A DNA stretch of 32,137 nt from Actinomycetota bacterium (GTDB lineage Bacteria; Actinomycetota; CADDZG01; WHSQ01), in assembly GCA_013695465.1 (NCBI GenBank), contig JACDAL010000116.1, positions 1 to 32,137 on the forward strand, read 5' to 3'. A model generated the notes under the pieces. It saw nothing but the letters and a program-made list of their open reading frames with translations. It was not told the origin of the DNA and made no database searches. Both the position numbers and the translations under genes were made by a program. Shown here one piece after another: positions 15,145-22,294 of this stretch (its first letter is position 1; each line of letters begins with the position of its first letter).

Positions 15145-15600
15145 ATGAGGATAAAGAAGGAGATTGGCCACAGCTTGGTAAAGGCGCTTGGCAGCGTCCC
15201 CGGCTTTTCATCCCTCGACGACCGGGACCTACTCCAGATCGTGGGCGTGTCGATGAACCTGCACTGGCCCACCGGCGGCGTGGTGTTCACCGAAGGCGCC
15301 ACCGCCGAGGGCCTCTACATCGTCCTGTCGGGCTGTGTCCGCATCCTCGTCGGCCCCCGTGACGGCGAAACCGAGGTGGCCTCCATAGGGCCGGGCGAAT
15401 TCTTCGGCGAGCTTTCCTTGCTCGAAGACCGCACCCACTCCAAGAATGCCCGGGCGACGGAGGACTCGGAGTTGATGATCCTCCCCAAGGAGGCCTTTCG
15501 GCGACTACTGGACGCCGACGCGGTGCTCGCTAAGCACTTCTCGGAGAAGGTGGAAGAACGGCTGCACGAAAACCAGGCCCGCCGGACCGCCGGGGCCTAG
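15145..15600 (+). CDS. stand-alone cyclic-nucleotide-binding domain protein
   Basis: 151 residues from the ATG at 15145, with GAGGATAAGGG upstream. An earlier frame extension to 15043 overlaps the divergent gene and precedes the domain. The whole protein is one CAP_ED-type beta-barrel: VPGFSSLDDRDL at the front, then GVVFTEGATAEGLYIVLSG and VASIGPGEFFGELSLLEDRTHS. The phosphate-binding cassette FGEL-x-L is intact. The usual R-(S/T)-A-T-V part is altered to RTHSKNARA, so ligand affinity or specificity may differ from CRP. There is no helix-turn-helix or other output domain, so it probably acts by protein contact. It is convergent with the ferritin-like gene (16 bp between stops). Confidence 0.85.
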   Translation: MRIKKEIGHSLVKALGSVPGFSSLDDRDLLQIVGVSMNLHWPTGGVVFTEGATAEGLYIVLSGCVRILVGPRDGETEVASIGPGEFFGELSLLEDRTHSKNARATEDSELMILPKEAFRRLLDADAVLAKHFSEKVEERLHENQARRTAGA

Positions 15601-15616
15601 AGGATCTCGCCGGCTA

Positions 15617-16123
15617 TTAGGCCAGGCCCTCGGCCTCGAACTCCCGCAGGAAACCCTCGAACAGGCGCCTGTGACCCTCCTCGTCGCGCAGAATCGATAT
15701 GATCATGTCCTGGGTGACGAGATCGACGTCGTCGGTGAACTTGATGACCTTGTTGTAGTGCTCGATGGCTCCGGTTTCGGCTTCGATCACACCACGGATG
15801 ACGTGGACGATGTCGGTCTGGTGGTCGGGGGGCTGGAGGTACTTCTGCTCGGCGGCGAAGTCCAGTGAGCCGGGGACCGTCCCGTAGAGTTCCTTGATCC
15901 GCTCGCCGAACTGCCTTGCGTGGCCAAGCTCCTCCTGGACGTCCTGCTCGAGCGACTCGATGATCTCCTGCGCCCGCACCCCATCGGGGTTGATCGAGTT
16001 GGCCATGTAGCTCATGACGGTCTCGATTTCCATCCAGTAGGCGCGCGTCAAGAGCCCGATGAGCTCCTCCCGCTCGGCCTTCTTACCGTCGGAGAGAATT
16101 CCCTCCCTGCTGCTTCGTGGCAT
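15617..16123 (-). CDS. ferritin-like diiron four-helix-bundle protein
   Basis: 168 residues from the ATG at 16123, which is preceded by a strong AGGAGGT 7 nt upstream. Four long helices are predicted. Carboxylate/His ligands sit at Glu32 or Glu34 in helix 1, E65-x-x-H68 in helix 2, Glu114/Glu116 in helix 3, and E148-x-x-H151 in helix 4. This is the repeated E...ExxH pattern of bacterioferritin-type and related diiron proteins. Iron storage or peroxide detoxification is the likely role, but heme ligation and cage assembly cannot be judged. It lies 64 bp after the HhH-GPD glycosylase on the same strand and has its own candidate promoter in that gap. Confidence 0.87.
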   Translation of the reverse strand: MPRSSREGILSDGKKAEREELIGLLTRAYWMEIETVMSYMANSINPDGVRAQEIIESLEQDVQEELGHARQFGERIKELYGTVPGSLDFAAEQKYLQPPDHQTDIVHVIRGVIEAETGAIEHYNKVIKFTDDVDLVTQDMIISILRDEEGHRRLFEGFLREFEAEGLA

Positions 16124-16165
16124 TTGCGATACCTCCTCGAGATTTCCGATTTTTCTAACTTGTCT

Positions 16166-16171
16166 ATACCC
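16166..16171 (-). promoter_or_regulatory. candidate stress-sigma -10 (GGGTAT) upstream of the ferritin-like gene
   Basis: The minus strand reads GGGTAT followed by AGACAAG, about 42 nt before the ATG at 16123. GGGTAT is the -10 form used by SigF/SigB-type general-stress sigma factors in actinobacteria. The -35 side (GGTAGC 15 nt upstream) matches poorly, so this could also be an ordinary TATAGA -10 box overlapping the same bases. Confidence 0.35.
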
Positions 16172-16187
16172 CCGATCGCTGGGAAAG

Positions 16188-17150
16188 CTACCTCCGGTCG
16201 ACCAGCGGAGCAAGCGAAGGAGTCGTTTCGTCCTCGACCCAGTCCCGTGTGACGTAGAGCCAGAAGGCGAGCCCTGCGTAACGGCCGTAGCGGGCGAAAC
16301 GTCGTCTGATGGTGGTGTCGGTGGAGGAACGCCTGCCCGCCACCCGGAGATAGGTGGGCCGGGTCCACGAGTCAAGGATCAAGCGAGAGTAGCGGCCAAG
16401 CATCAGCATGACGTGAGCAGCCGCGTACGGACCCACCCCCGGCAGCGCCAATAGGCGGGCCTCGAGGTCGTCGTCGGACAGCTCCTCGAGCGTCGCTCGC
16501 CCCAGGCGCTCGAGATCGAGCTCTCCCACTGCGACTCGAACGGCGAGGCCGTGAAGGTATCGCCATCTGTAGCCGGAGCGTGCCACCTCCCGATAAAAGG
16601 CCTCGCCGGCCGATGCCATTGCCGCAGGGGTCGGAAAACAGCGCCCGCCGGCTCCCGAGAGCGGAGCTGCGGGCGCCTTCTCCCCGAGGTGTTCCACGAG
16701 CGCCGAAACCATGCGCCGGGTCGCCGACCATGAGCAATTCGTGGTGCAGATCGTCTTGACGACCTCCTCGAACACCGTGGCGCTGCGCACCATGCGACCG
16801 GCACCCTGCCCTACCCACTCGAGCTCGGGGTCTCTCGCTGCCAGCGCGTAGAAGGGGGAGAGGTCCTCGTCGAGACGCAGGATGTGGATCACCGCCTCCC
16901 GCAGGCTCTCCACCGCGGCGGCCGACGGGCGCCGCCCCGCCACGTCGATGCCCACATAACCAGGCCGGGACTCCCCCACCGTCACCGTGCGAGCACCGCC
17001 TCCCGGGAGCCGCAGGGTGGCCTGGAGCTTGCGGGCGGCCTCGTTGAGGTTCATGGGCGGCAGCTCCGTGATGCCGTGCGAGTTGATCGTGCGCCACAGA
17101 TCCACGGGCTCGCTTCCCGGACCGACGAGCCGGAGCTCCGCAATCCTCAT
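16188..17150 (-). CDS. HhH-GPD superfamily DNA glycosylase (AlkA/OGG-like)
   Basis: 320 residues. The helix-hairpin-helix LPGVGPYAAA (236-245) is followed by the catalytic aspartate Asp260 in LILDSW. The lysine of bifunctional glycosylases is replaced by Tyr242, so a monofunctional base-removing enzyme is expected. There is no C-terminal iron-sulfur cysteine set, which separates it from the nth product. The N-terminal about 110 residues resemble the beta-rich domain in front of AlkA/OGG catalytic cores. Probable substrates are alkylated or oxidised purines. The ATG at 17150 overlaps the TGA of the preceding gene by 4 bp, which couples its translation to the toroid-like and PPOX genes. Confidence 0.87.
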   Translation of the reverse strand: MRIAELRLVGPGSEPVDLWRTINSHGITELPPMNLNEAARKLQATLRLPGGGARTVTVGESRPGYVGIDVAGRRPSAAAVESLREAVIHILRLDEDLSPFYALAARDPELEWVGQGAGRMVRSATVFEEVVKTICTTNCSWSATRRMVSALVEHLGEKAPAAPLSGAGGRCFPTPAAMASAGEAFYREVARSGYRWRYLHGLAVRVAVGELDLERLGRATLEELSDDDLEARLLALPGVGPYAAAHVMLMLGRYSRLILDSWTRPTYLRVAGRRSSTDTTIRRRFARYGRYAGLAFWLYVTRDWVEDETTPSLAPLVDRR

Positions 17151-17890
17151 GCGCGGGCGTCGAAACGGTCGAGCAGCTCGAGAGTGGTGAGGGTGAGCTC
17201 GAGATCTGCGAAGCCCTCCGGAGCCGCCGCGTCACGCAGCAGCTCCGTGAAGGTGTCGACGGAAAGATGTTCCGGAGGTATGCCGGCGGCCGCCCAAAAG
17301 ACCAGCGCGCTCGCCCACTCTTCGGGGCCCCACTCCTCCGCGTTCTCCCGAGCCCAGCGCAGCCCCCACTCCGCCATCTCGGTCTTGGGTCCTTCGGCGA
17401 GCCAGTAGGCGCCGGCCGCGGCGAAGGTGGGGTAGGCGCCGCCGGTGACCCTGCCCTCCAGATCGGCCTCCCCTCGCAGCAGATCGATGGCACGGGGGCC
17501 GGGGTCCCGGCCCAGCGACAGCAACCCACAGGTGGCGGCCGCGGACGCCCATACTTCGATGCCGCCGGGGGTGGTGAGCTCGCCCGGGACATGCTCGGCG
17601 ACGTCCGTCCACGCCTGAGATGGGGTCCGGGCCCCCTCGAGCCAATCTCCCGCTCTCCTAGCCGAATTGGACCGTTGCAGCTCGATCATCGTGAGATGGC
17701 AGAGCCCGACGCCGGTGGCAGCGGTCGAGGCGATCCCGCCGGGGTCGAGGAAGGCCCCGTCCTCGCGCTGGCGGGGGATCACAGGCAGCTCCCCCGGCTC
17801 CTCTCCTGACAGCTTCAGCGCGCGCCAGCAGCGCCATTCGTCACCTCGAGACAGCACGTTCTCGAGCGCAGCTTCGGTATCAATGCTCAT
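17147..17890 (-). CDS. alpha/alpha-toroid (prenyltransferase/squalene-oxidase repeat)-like protein
   Basis: 247 residues from the ATG at 17890; a longer open frame to 18448 runs through the PPOX gene and is not believable. The sequence has helical repeats with QREDGAFLDPGG and STAATGVGLCHL near residues 41-66. These recall the QxDGSW...ST repeat of terpene cyclases and protein prenyltransferases. Further Gly-Gly/Ala-rich repeats follow (TTPGGIEVWASAAATCGLL, GGAYPTFAAAGAYWLAEG). At about 250 residues it is half the size of a cyclase and lacks a visible DxDD motif, so an enzymatic role is doubtful and a binding role is possible. ATGA overlaps on both sides place it in one operon between a PPOX protein and a DNA glycosylase. 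Confidence 0.7.
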   Translation of the reverse strand: MSIDTEAALENVLSRGDEWRCWRALKLSGEEPGELPVIPRQREDGAFLDPGGIASTAATGVGLCHLTMIELQRSNSARRAGDWLEGARTPSQAWTDVAEHVPGELTTPGGIEVWASAAATCGLLSLGRDPGPRAIDLLRGEADLEGRVTGGAYPTFAAAGAYWLAEGPKTEMAEWGLRWARENAEEWGPEEWASALVFWAAAGIPPEHLSVDTFTELLRDAAAPEGFADLELTLTTLELLDRFDARA

Positions 17891-18315
17891 TGCCACGTCC
17901 ACCAGAGGATGCGCCGAGGCTGAAGCACTATGGCCTCGTCCTCGGGAGGGTGCAGAGCGTATTGCTCGTAGCGGGCCACGAAGGAGGCGCTCGCCTCGCC
18001 CACCGGCTCGACATGAGCCGGGCCGCGCACCATGACCCAGCCCAGGCGCGTCCAGTCTCTCTCGTAATGGTCGAGCAACAGGCTCGCCTCGGGATTGCGC
18101 TCGACGTTTCGCACCCGCTGCTGCACTTTGGCCGACTTGGGCTTGTGGTCGACTGGTACGTAGAGGCGGCCCTGCAGGGCGATCCAGCAGACGGGAACGA
18201 GATGAGGACGGCCGCGGGAGTCGAGCGTGCCGAGCACACCGCGCTCGGCGCCTAGGACAACGCCCGAGGCGCGCTCGGGCAACTCCGATAGCGAGTTGCA
18301 GGACCCAGATGGCAT
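17887..18315 (-). CDS. PPOX-class F420/flavin-dependent protein, Rv0121-like
   Basis: 142 residues forming one split-barrel flavin/deazaflavin-binding domain. GVLGTLDSRGRPHLVPVCW at the front, DHKPK, and the stretch LLLDHYERDWTRLGWVMVRG match my recollection of the mycobacterial Rv0121c subfamily, whose members are predicted to use coenzyme F420. The substrate is unknown; reduction or oxidation of a small quinone-like or heme-degradation-type molecule would fit the superfamily. The ATG at 18315 has GAGGA about 8 nt upstream. Its stop overlaps the ATG of the toroid-like gene by 4 bp, and it heads a three-gene coupled operon. The 144-bp divergent gap to the ABC-F gene contains TAGCGT on this strand 15 nt before the start and nothing else clear. 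Confidence 0.87.
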   Translation of the reverse strand: MPSGSCNSLSELPERASGVVLGAERGVLGTLDSRGRPHLVPVCWIALQGRLYVPVDHKPKSAKVQQRVRNVERNPEASLLLDHYERDWTRLGWVMVRGPAHVEPVGEASASFVARYEQYALHPPEDEAIVLQPRRILWWTWQ

Positions 18316-18459
18316 GAGCAGAATCCTCGCACGCTATGCTCAGCAGCCTGCTCCGCAAGCACAAGCTCAGCACGAGAAAGGCGTCATATTTGATGAAGCG
18401 CTGAACCCCGTCCACGGCTCGCCCTTCCGGCGAGCGCAGCTTCTTCATGAGGGGTTCAT

Positions 18460-20061
18460 GTGGTTCGTATCGCCGCTGCTCGCATTTGCAAACAACACGG
18501 CTCCCAGCTCGTACTCAACAACGTCTCGGTAGAGGTCCATTCTTCTTCCCGGCTCGGTATCGTAGGTCGTAACGGCGCGGGGAAGTCGACGCTGCTGCGC
18601 ATCCTCGCCGGACTCGAGGCACTCGACTCGGGAGTGCTGACTCGTGATCCCCCCTCGCTCGAAGTTGGACTCCTTGCGCAAGAGGACGACGCGCTGCCGA
18701 ACGAAACCGTGATGAGCTATCTCTTGCGGCGTACGGGTCTCGGCCCGGTGGCGGCTCGAATGGACACGCTCGAAGACCGCATGCGGCAAGACCTCACCGC
18801 TATCGAGCCCTTCACCGATACCGTGGAGCGCTTCAGGGCGTTGGGAGGCGGGGACCTCGAAGCGCGCGCCGCCGAGGTGTGCGATTCGCTGTGCCTTCCG
18901 GCAGACCTCGATTTCGAGATGAGTGCCCTGTCCGGGGGTCAACGGGCGCGCGCCGCTCTCGCATCGATGCTGCTCGCCCGCTTCGACGTCTTCTTGCTCG
19001 ATGAACCAACCAACGATCTGGACTTCCAAGGGCTCGCCCGACTCGAGGAATGGGTCGGCGGACTCAAGGGCGGAGTGGCGGTCGTGTCTCACGACCGTCA
19101 CTTTCTCGATCGGATGGTCGAGGATATCCTTGAGCTGGACGAGCATTCGCACACGGCCACGGCTTTCGCCGGAGGCTTCAGCGACTACCGAGCGGCCGCC
19201 GAGCTTCGCCGAGCCCAGCAGCGCCGGGCTCACGACCGCTATGCATCGGAACGCGCCCGGCTGCAGCAGCGCATCCGAAGGCAGAGGAGCTGGGCGGAAA
19301 AGGGGGAGCAGCGCGCCCGACGCTCGGACGAGCCCGATAAGAACATCCGTTTCGGCAAGACCCAGGGGGCGCAGAACCTCGCCTCGAAAACAAGCTCTCT
19401 GGAGCGGCGCCTCGACCAACTCGAAACTGTGGAGAAGCCATGGGAAGGCTGGGATCTGGACCTCGAGATCGCGCCGGGAAGGCGCAGCGGAGACATTGTC
19501 GTGCGCCTCGAAGAAGCGGTTCTGGAAAGGGGTGACTGGGAACTCGGCCCCCTGGATCTCGAAATCGCTTACGGCGAGCGGGTCGCCTTAGCCGGGCCTA
19601 ACGGCTCTGGCAAGACCACGCTGTTGAAAGCCATTCTGGGAGAGATCCCGTTGGCGAGTGGCCGGCGCTATGTCGGGCCCGGAGTTGTGATCGGCAACTT
19701 GGACCAGCGACGCGCGCTGTTCGGGGAGGGGACAATGCTGGCTCGATTCAGGCATCAATCGAGCTTGCTCGAACAGAACGCTCGCTCGCTGCTCGCCAAG
19801 TTCGACCTTTCCTCCGAGCATGTCGAGCGGCCCATCGACTCGCTGTCCCCGGGAGAGCGCACTCGGGCCGGGCTGGCACTGCTGGCGGCCGGCGAGGCCA
19901 ACTGCCTGCTGCTGGACGAGCCCACCAACCAGCTCGATATCCCCGCCATCGAAGAGCTGGAGAAGGCGCTTGCCTCGTACACGGGGACCATGGTGGTGGT
20001 GAGCCACGATCGCAGCTTCCTCGACAACCTTAAGCTGGAACGTGAGATCGCCCTCAGTTAG
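18460..20061 (+). CDS. ABC-F family ATPase (ribosome-associated, translation factor or antibiotic-resistance type)
   Basis: 533 residues with two ATPase domains and no membrane segments. The first has GRNGAGKST (36-44), LSGGQ (157-161) and DEPTND (181-186). The second has GPNGSGKTT (379-387), LSPGE (462-466) and DEPTNQ (486-491). They are joined by a charged linker (about 240-320) with RRQRSWAEKGEQRARRSDEP, the P-site-tRNA interaction region in ABC-F proteins. Members act on the ribosome, either resolving stalled complexes or displacing antibiotics. Which applies here is not clear, since the linker is of ordinary length. It starts with GTG at 18460 after GAGGGG. It ends 88 bp before the convergent GlsB-like gene, with a hairpin in the gap. 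Confidence 0.93.
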   Translation: MVRIAAARICKQHGSQLVLNNVSVEVHSSSRLGIVGRNGAGKSTLLRILAGLEALDSGVLTRDPPSLEVGLLAQEDDALPNETVMSYLLRRTGLGPVAARMDTLEDRMRQDLTAIEPFTDTVERFRALGGGDLEARAAEVCDSLCLPADLDFEMSALSGGQRARAALASMLLARFDVFLLDEPTNDLDFQGLARLEEWVGGLKGGVAVVSHDRHFLDRMVEDILELDEHSHTATAFAGGFSDYRAAAELRRAQQRRAHDRYASERARLQQRIRRQRSWAEKGEQRARRSDEPDKNIRFGKTQGAQNLASKTSSLERRLDQLETVEKPWEGWDLDLEIAPGRRSGDIVVRLEEAVLERGDWELGPLDLEIAYGERVALAGPNGSGKTTLLKAILGEIPLASGRRYVGPGVVIGNLDQRRALFGEGTMLARFRHQSSLLEQNARSLLAKFDLSSEHVERPIDSLSPGERTRAGLALLAAGEANCLLLDEPTNQLDIPAIEELEKALASYTGTMVVVSHDRSFLDNLKLEREIALS

Positions 20062-20110
20062 CCGATCTTTACGGCACCGGCGAGTCGGAACTCTCGTTCC
20101 TTTCGCCAGA

Positions 20111-20131
20111 AACCCGCGCTCAGCGCGGGTT
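20111..20131. terminator. bidirectional GC-rich hairpin terminator
   Basis: AACCCGCGCT and its exact reverse complement AGCGCGGGTT flank a single C; in practice the loop is 3-5 nt. It sits between the convergent ends of the ABC-F and GlsB-like genes. There is no T-run, as is common for actinobacterial terminators. Confidence 0.7.
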
Positions 20132-20149
20132 GCAGTGGAATTGTCGTGG

Positions 20150-20407
20150 CTAGGTTCGAGATCGGGATCCGGCCGCGCCCTCAGCGACTCCTATCAGGAT
20201 CACTGCGGCGATGATCGCGACGACAAAACCAAGGAAATTGAGCTCGAAGATGTCTCCCGTGCCCAGCAGGTTGGCGATGATCCCGCCGATCACCGAACCG
20301 GCAAGGCCGAGCAGCAGCGTCACCAGCACGCTGAGGTTCTGTTTGCCTGGTTTGATGAGCCGGGCCAGGGCCCCGATAACTAACCCCGCGACAATGAAAC
20401 CGATCAT
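20150..20407 (-). CDS. GlsB/YeaQ/YmgE-family small membrane protein
   Basis: 85 residues with three hydrophobic segments (about 2-16, 26-46, 55-77) separated by short loops. The pattern MIGFIVAGLVIGALARLIKPG with a glycine-rich second helix (GLAGSVIGGIIANLLG) is that of the transglycosylase-associated protein family. Despite the family name, no enzymatic activity is established. Members are often induced by stress or in stationary phase. The ATG at 20407 is preceded by an excellent AGGAGGGGG. A TAGAAT box lies about 37 nt upstream. Confidence 0.9.
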   Translation of the reverse strand: MIGFIVAGLVIGALARLIKPGKQNLSVLVTLLLGLAGSVIGGIIANLLGTGDIFELNFLGFVVAIIAAVILIGVAEGAAGSRSRT

Positions 20408-20443
20408 TAAAACCCCCTCCTCAGGCTACATTGGCTGCGGCAA

Positions 20444-20449
20444 ATTCTA
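20444..20449 (-). promoter_or_regulatory. putative -10 box (TAGAAT) for the GlsB-like gene
   Basis: TAGAAT on the minus strand would start transcription about 30 nt before the ATG at 20407, leaving room for the AGGAGG site. No consensus -35 is visible. The rest of 20408-20573 shows nothing further except a GCGATCGC palindrome near 20548. Confidence 0.4.
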
Positions 20450-20573
20450 CACTTTCGCCGAAATCCCGACCGCATGCCACAGCCTGTTTCTTCGCCGGCG
20501 CCTGGCTTAACCACTCGCCTCGTCGACGGCCGGCTCCACCTTCCCAGCGCGATCGCAGTGAAAATAGTCTTTC

Positions 20574-21713
20574 TTAGGCCCTCCAGCCGAAACGCTCGGC
20601 CTTGGGCTCCGCAGTTGCCTCGGGATCGTTGGGCCGGCGGTTGGCGGGTCGCTGCGGCAGGATCGCCATGTCGGGGAGGTGCCGGCGGGGGCCGGACCAC
20701 GGCCCCGGGACCGCCACGGTGGCATCGGCGAGCGCGTAACACAGCGACTCGTAGTTGACTCGCCAGCCACGAAAGTCCTGCCACGCTTCCTCGGGCGTGC
20801 GCTCCATCACAAAGCCCGCCTCCTGCAGCTTGCGCACCCCGTCTGCGTACTCCTCATAGGTGAGCGCGATCTCCTCGTCCGGGAAGGGGTCGGGGTCATA
20901 AGCAATGTGCACGGCGCCGGCGATGTCACGCAGCGCGGTGAAACCCATTCGAAGACAGAGGCGAGCTTCCACGGGAGCGCGCGACGGCGACAGCGCCAGG
21001 TAAAGGGCCGCCGAGTCCATGACCGCCAATAACCCGATCACCCAGCTCCGAAGCGGGTGTGGCGAACGGAACCACACCAGAGCGGGGTAGGTGGTGTGGC
21101 TCTCGGCGACTTCGGCCGCCCATCGTTCCCACTCGCCGTAGAGGTCCGGGAGTGAGTCCATCAGGGTAACCATCTGCGCCCGAACCAACAGCTCCGGTCC
21201 CCACGCCGGCGAGCCCGCCCGGCTCTGCAACATCGTGACGAGCACCTCCCGCCGGTTGAAGGCCCCATAGAGAGTTGGAAGGTATGCGATCTGCAACGCC
21301 ACCACGACAAGGCCGGTTGCCGCCGCGATGAAGTGAATGGACGTGGCACCGGTCTGGGCCGTGCCGGCAAACCCAAGCGTCAGCATCGATGACCCGCTCT
21401 CTCTCAGCGCCACGGAGAAGGGGCCGGGAACGAACGGCCACAGCAGCAAAGCGAAGCCGATGAAGAAAAGGATCAGCCACGCGCTTAGGAGCGTGAGTAG
21501 GGACGCCGGGGCAGAGATCGCCAGAATCCTGTCCTTCATCTCGTAGCTTCCGAAGCGGTTGGCTACGAACAGGAAGGACTTCAACGTGAGCCTTCGGCCG
21601 ACGAAGACCGCAAGTCTCGAGGTGAGGCCGCGCGGAACCACCAGGGTCTTCAGCAAACTGCCGGCGGTCCCGAGCACGATGAAGATCCCTACGGCGAAGC
21701 CCGCCCACCGCAA
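20574..21713 (-). CDS. degenerate two-TM K+-channel-like membrane protein
   Basis: 379 residues. A membrane helix at 3-22 is followed by helices at about 66-95 and 122-148 that flank a pore-loop-like segment, SGSSMLTLGFAGTA (107-120). This resembles the ion-channel-2 pore, but the selectivity filter TVGYG or TIGFG is TLGFA, so potassium selectivity is doubtful. A soluble helical region of about 210 residues follows, with conserved-looking tryptophans and an acidic stretch (DPDPFPDEEIALTYEEYADG). It has no NAD-binding RCK motif that I can see. The start is TTG at 21713 with GAGG about 7 nt upstream. It is divergent from the macro-domain gene across 62 bp. Function is uncertain. Confidence 0.7.
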   Translation of the reverse strand: MRWAGFAVGIFIVLGTAGSLLKTLVVPRGLTSRLAVFVGRRLTLKSFLFVANRFGSYEMKDRILAISAPASLLTLLSAWLILFFIGFALLLWPFVPGPFSVALRESGSSMLTLGFAGTAQTGATSIHFIAAATGLVVVALQIAYLPTLYGAFNRREVLVTMLQSRAGSPAWGPELLVRAQMVTLMDSLPDLYGEWERWAAEVAESHTTYPALVWFRSPHPLRSWVIGLLAVMDSAALYLALSPSRAPVEARLCLRMGFTALRDIAGAVHIAYDPDPFPDEEIALTYEEYADGVRKLQEAGFVMERTPEEAWQDFRGWRVNYESLCYALADATVAVPGPWSGPRRHLPDMAILPQRPANRRPNDPEATAEPKAERFGWRA

Positions 21714-21762
21714 TCCTCCACCTCATTTCCTTCGCTGGCCCTGTGTGATCTTGCGGTGATCG

Positions 21763-21768
21763 TAAGGT
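21763..21768 (+). promoter_or_regulatory. putative -10 box of a leaderless promoter for the macro-domain gene
   Basis: TAAGGT ends 7 nt before the ATG at 21776. The intervening GGTCTGGGGC is not a convincing ribosome site, so a leaderless transcript is the simpler reading. Confidence 0.45.
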
Positions 21769-21775
21769 CTGGGGC

Positions 21776-22291
21776 ATGGACATCGAGATGGTCCGTGGCG
21801 ACATCACCCGGCAGGCCGTCGACGCAGTAGTCAACGCAGCCAACAAGTCCCTGCTGGGAGGCGGCGGCGTCGACGGCGCCATCCACAGAGCCGGCGGACC
21901 TCGCATCCTCGCCGAGTGCAAGGTGATTCGGGCCGAGCGTTATCCAGACGGTCTGCCCACCGGGCAGGCCGTCGCCACCACGAGCGGCGAGCTGCCGGCG
22001 AAATGGGTCATCCACACGGTCGGGCCGGTGTACGCCAAGTCTCAGGACCGCTCGCACCTGCTCGCCTCCTGCCACACCGATTCGCTGCGCGTCGCCGACG
22101 AGCTGGCGGCGCAGAGCGTTGCGTTCCCCGCCATCTCGACGGGTATCTACGGCTACCCCCTGAAAGAAGCGGCTCCGGTCGCGCTGAGGGCCGTACGCGC
22201 GGCTCCCACCAATGTCGCACGGGTGCTGTTCGTACTGTTCGACGAGGCCTCTCTCCGGGCCTTCGAGTCCGCCTTGCGCGAGGAGCAATAG
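21776..22291 (+). CDS. macro-domain protein, O-acetyl-ADP-ribose deacetylase/ADP-ribosyl hydrolase (MacroD type)
   Basis: 171 residues, one macro domain of normal length. Asp9 (GDIT) and VVNAANKSLLGGGGVDGAIH (18-37) with Asn20, Asn23 and Asp33, followed by the AGG of the same segment, form the ADP-ribose pocket and catalytic loop of MacroD/YmdB-type enzymes. FPAISTGIYGYPLKEAA is the diphosphate-binding second loop. These enzymes release ADP-ribose from O-acetyl-ADP-ribose or remove mono-ADP-ribose from proteins or nucleic acids. No sirtuin, ADP-ribosyltransferase or toxin partner is present next to it. It ends only 3 bp from the end of the convergent kgd gene. Confidence 0.93.
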   Translation: MDIEMVRGDITRQAVDAVVNAANKSLLGGGGVDGAIHRAGGPRILAECKVIRAERYPDGLPTGQAVATTSGELPAKWVIHTVGPVYAKSQDRSHLLASCHTDSLRVADELAAQSVAFPAISTGIYGYPLKEAAPVALRAVRAAPTNVARVLFVLFDEASLRAFESALREEQ

Positions 22292-22294
22292 CGG

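Noticed and set aside
15090-15302. 71-codon N-terminal extension of the phosphoesterase
   Set aside because: Overlaps the divergent cNMP-domain gene and precedes the first family motif; the ATG at 15089 has a ribosome site.
16372-17592. 406-codon minus-strand open frame
   Set aside because: Shifted frame through the toroid-like and glycosylase genes, which have coherent domains and ATGA junctions; Arg/Pro/Gly-rich shadow.
17891-18448. N-terminal extension of the toroid-like gene
   Set aside because: It would run through the PPOX gene in another frame and is Arg-rich nonsense; the ATG at 17890 fits the coupled junction.
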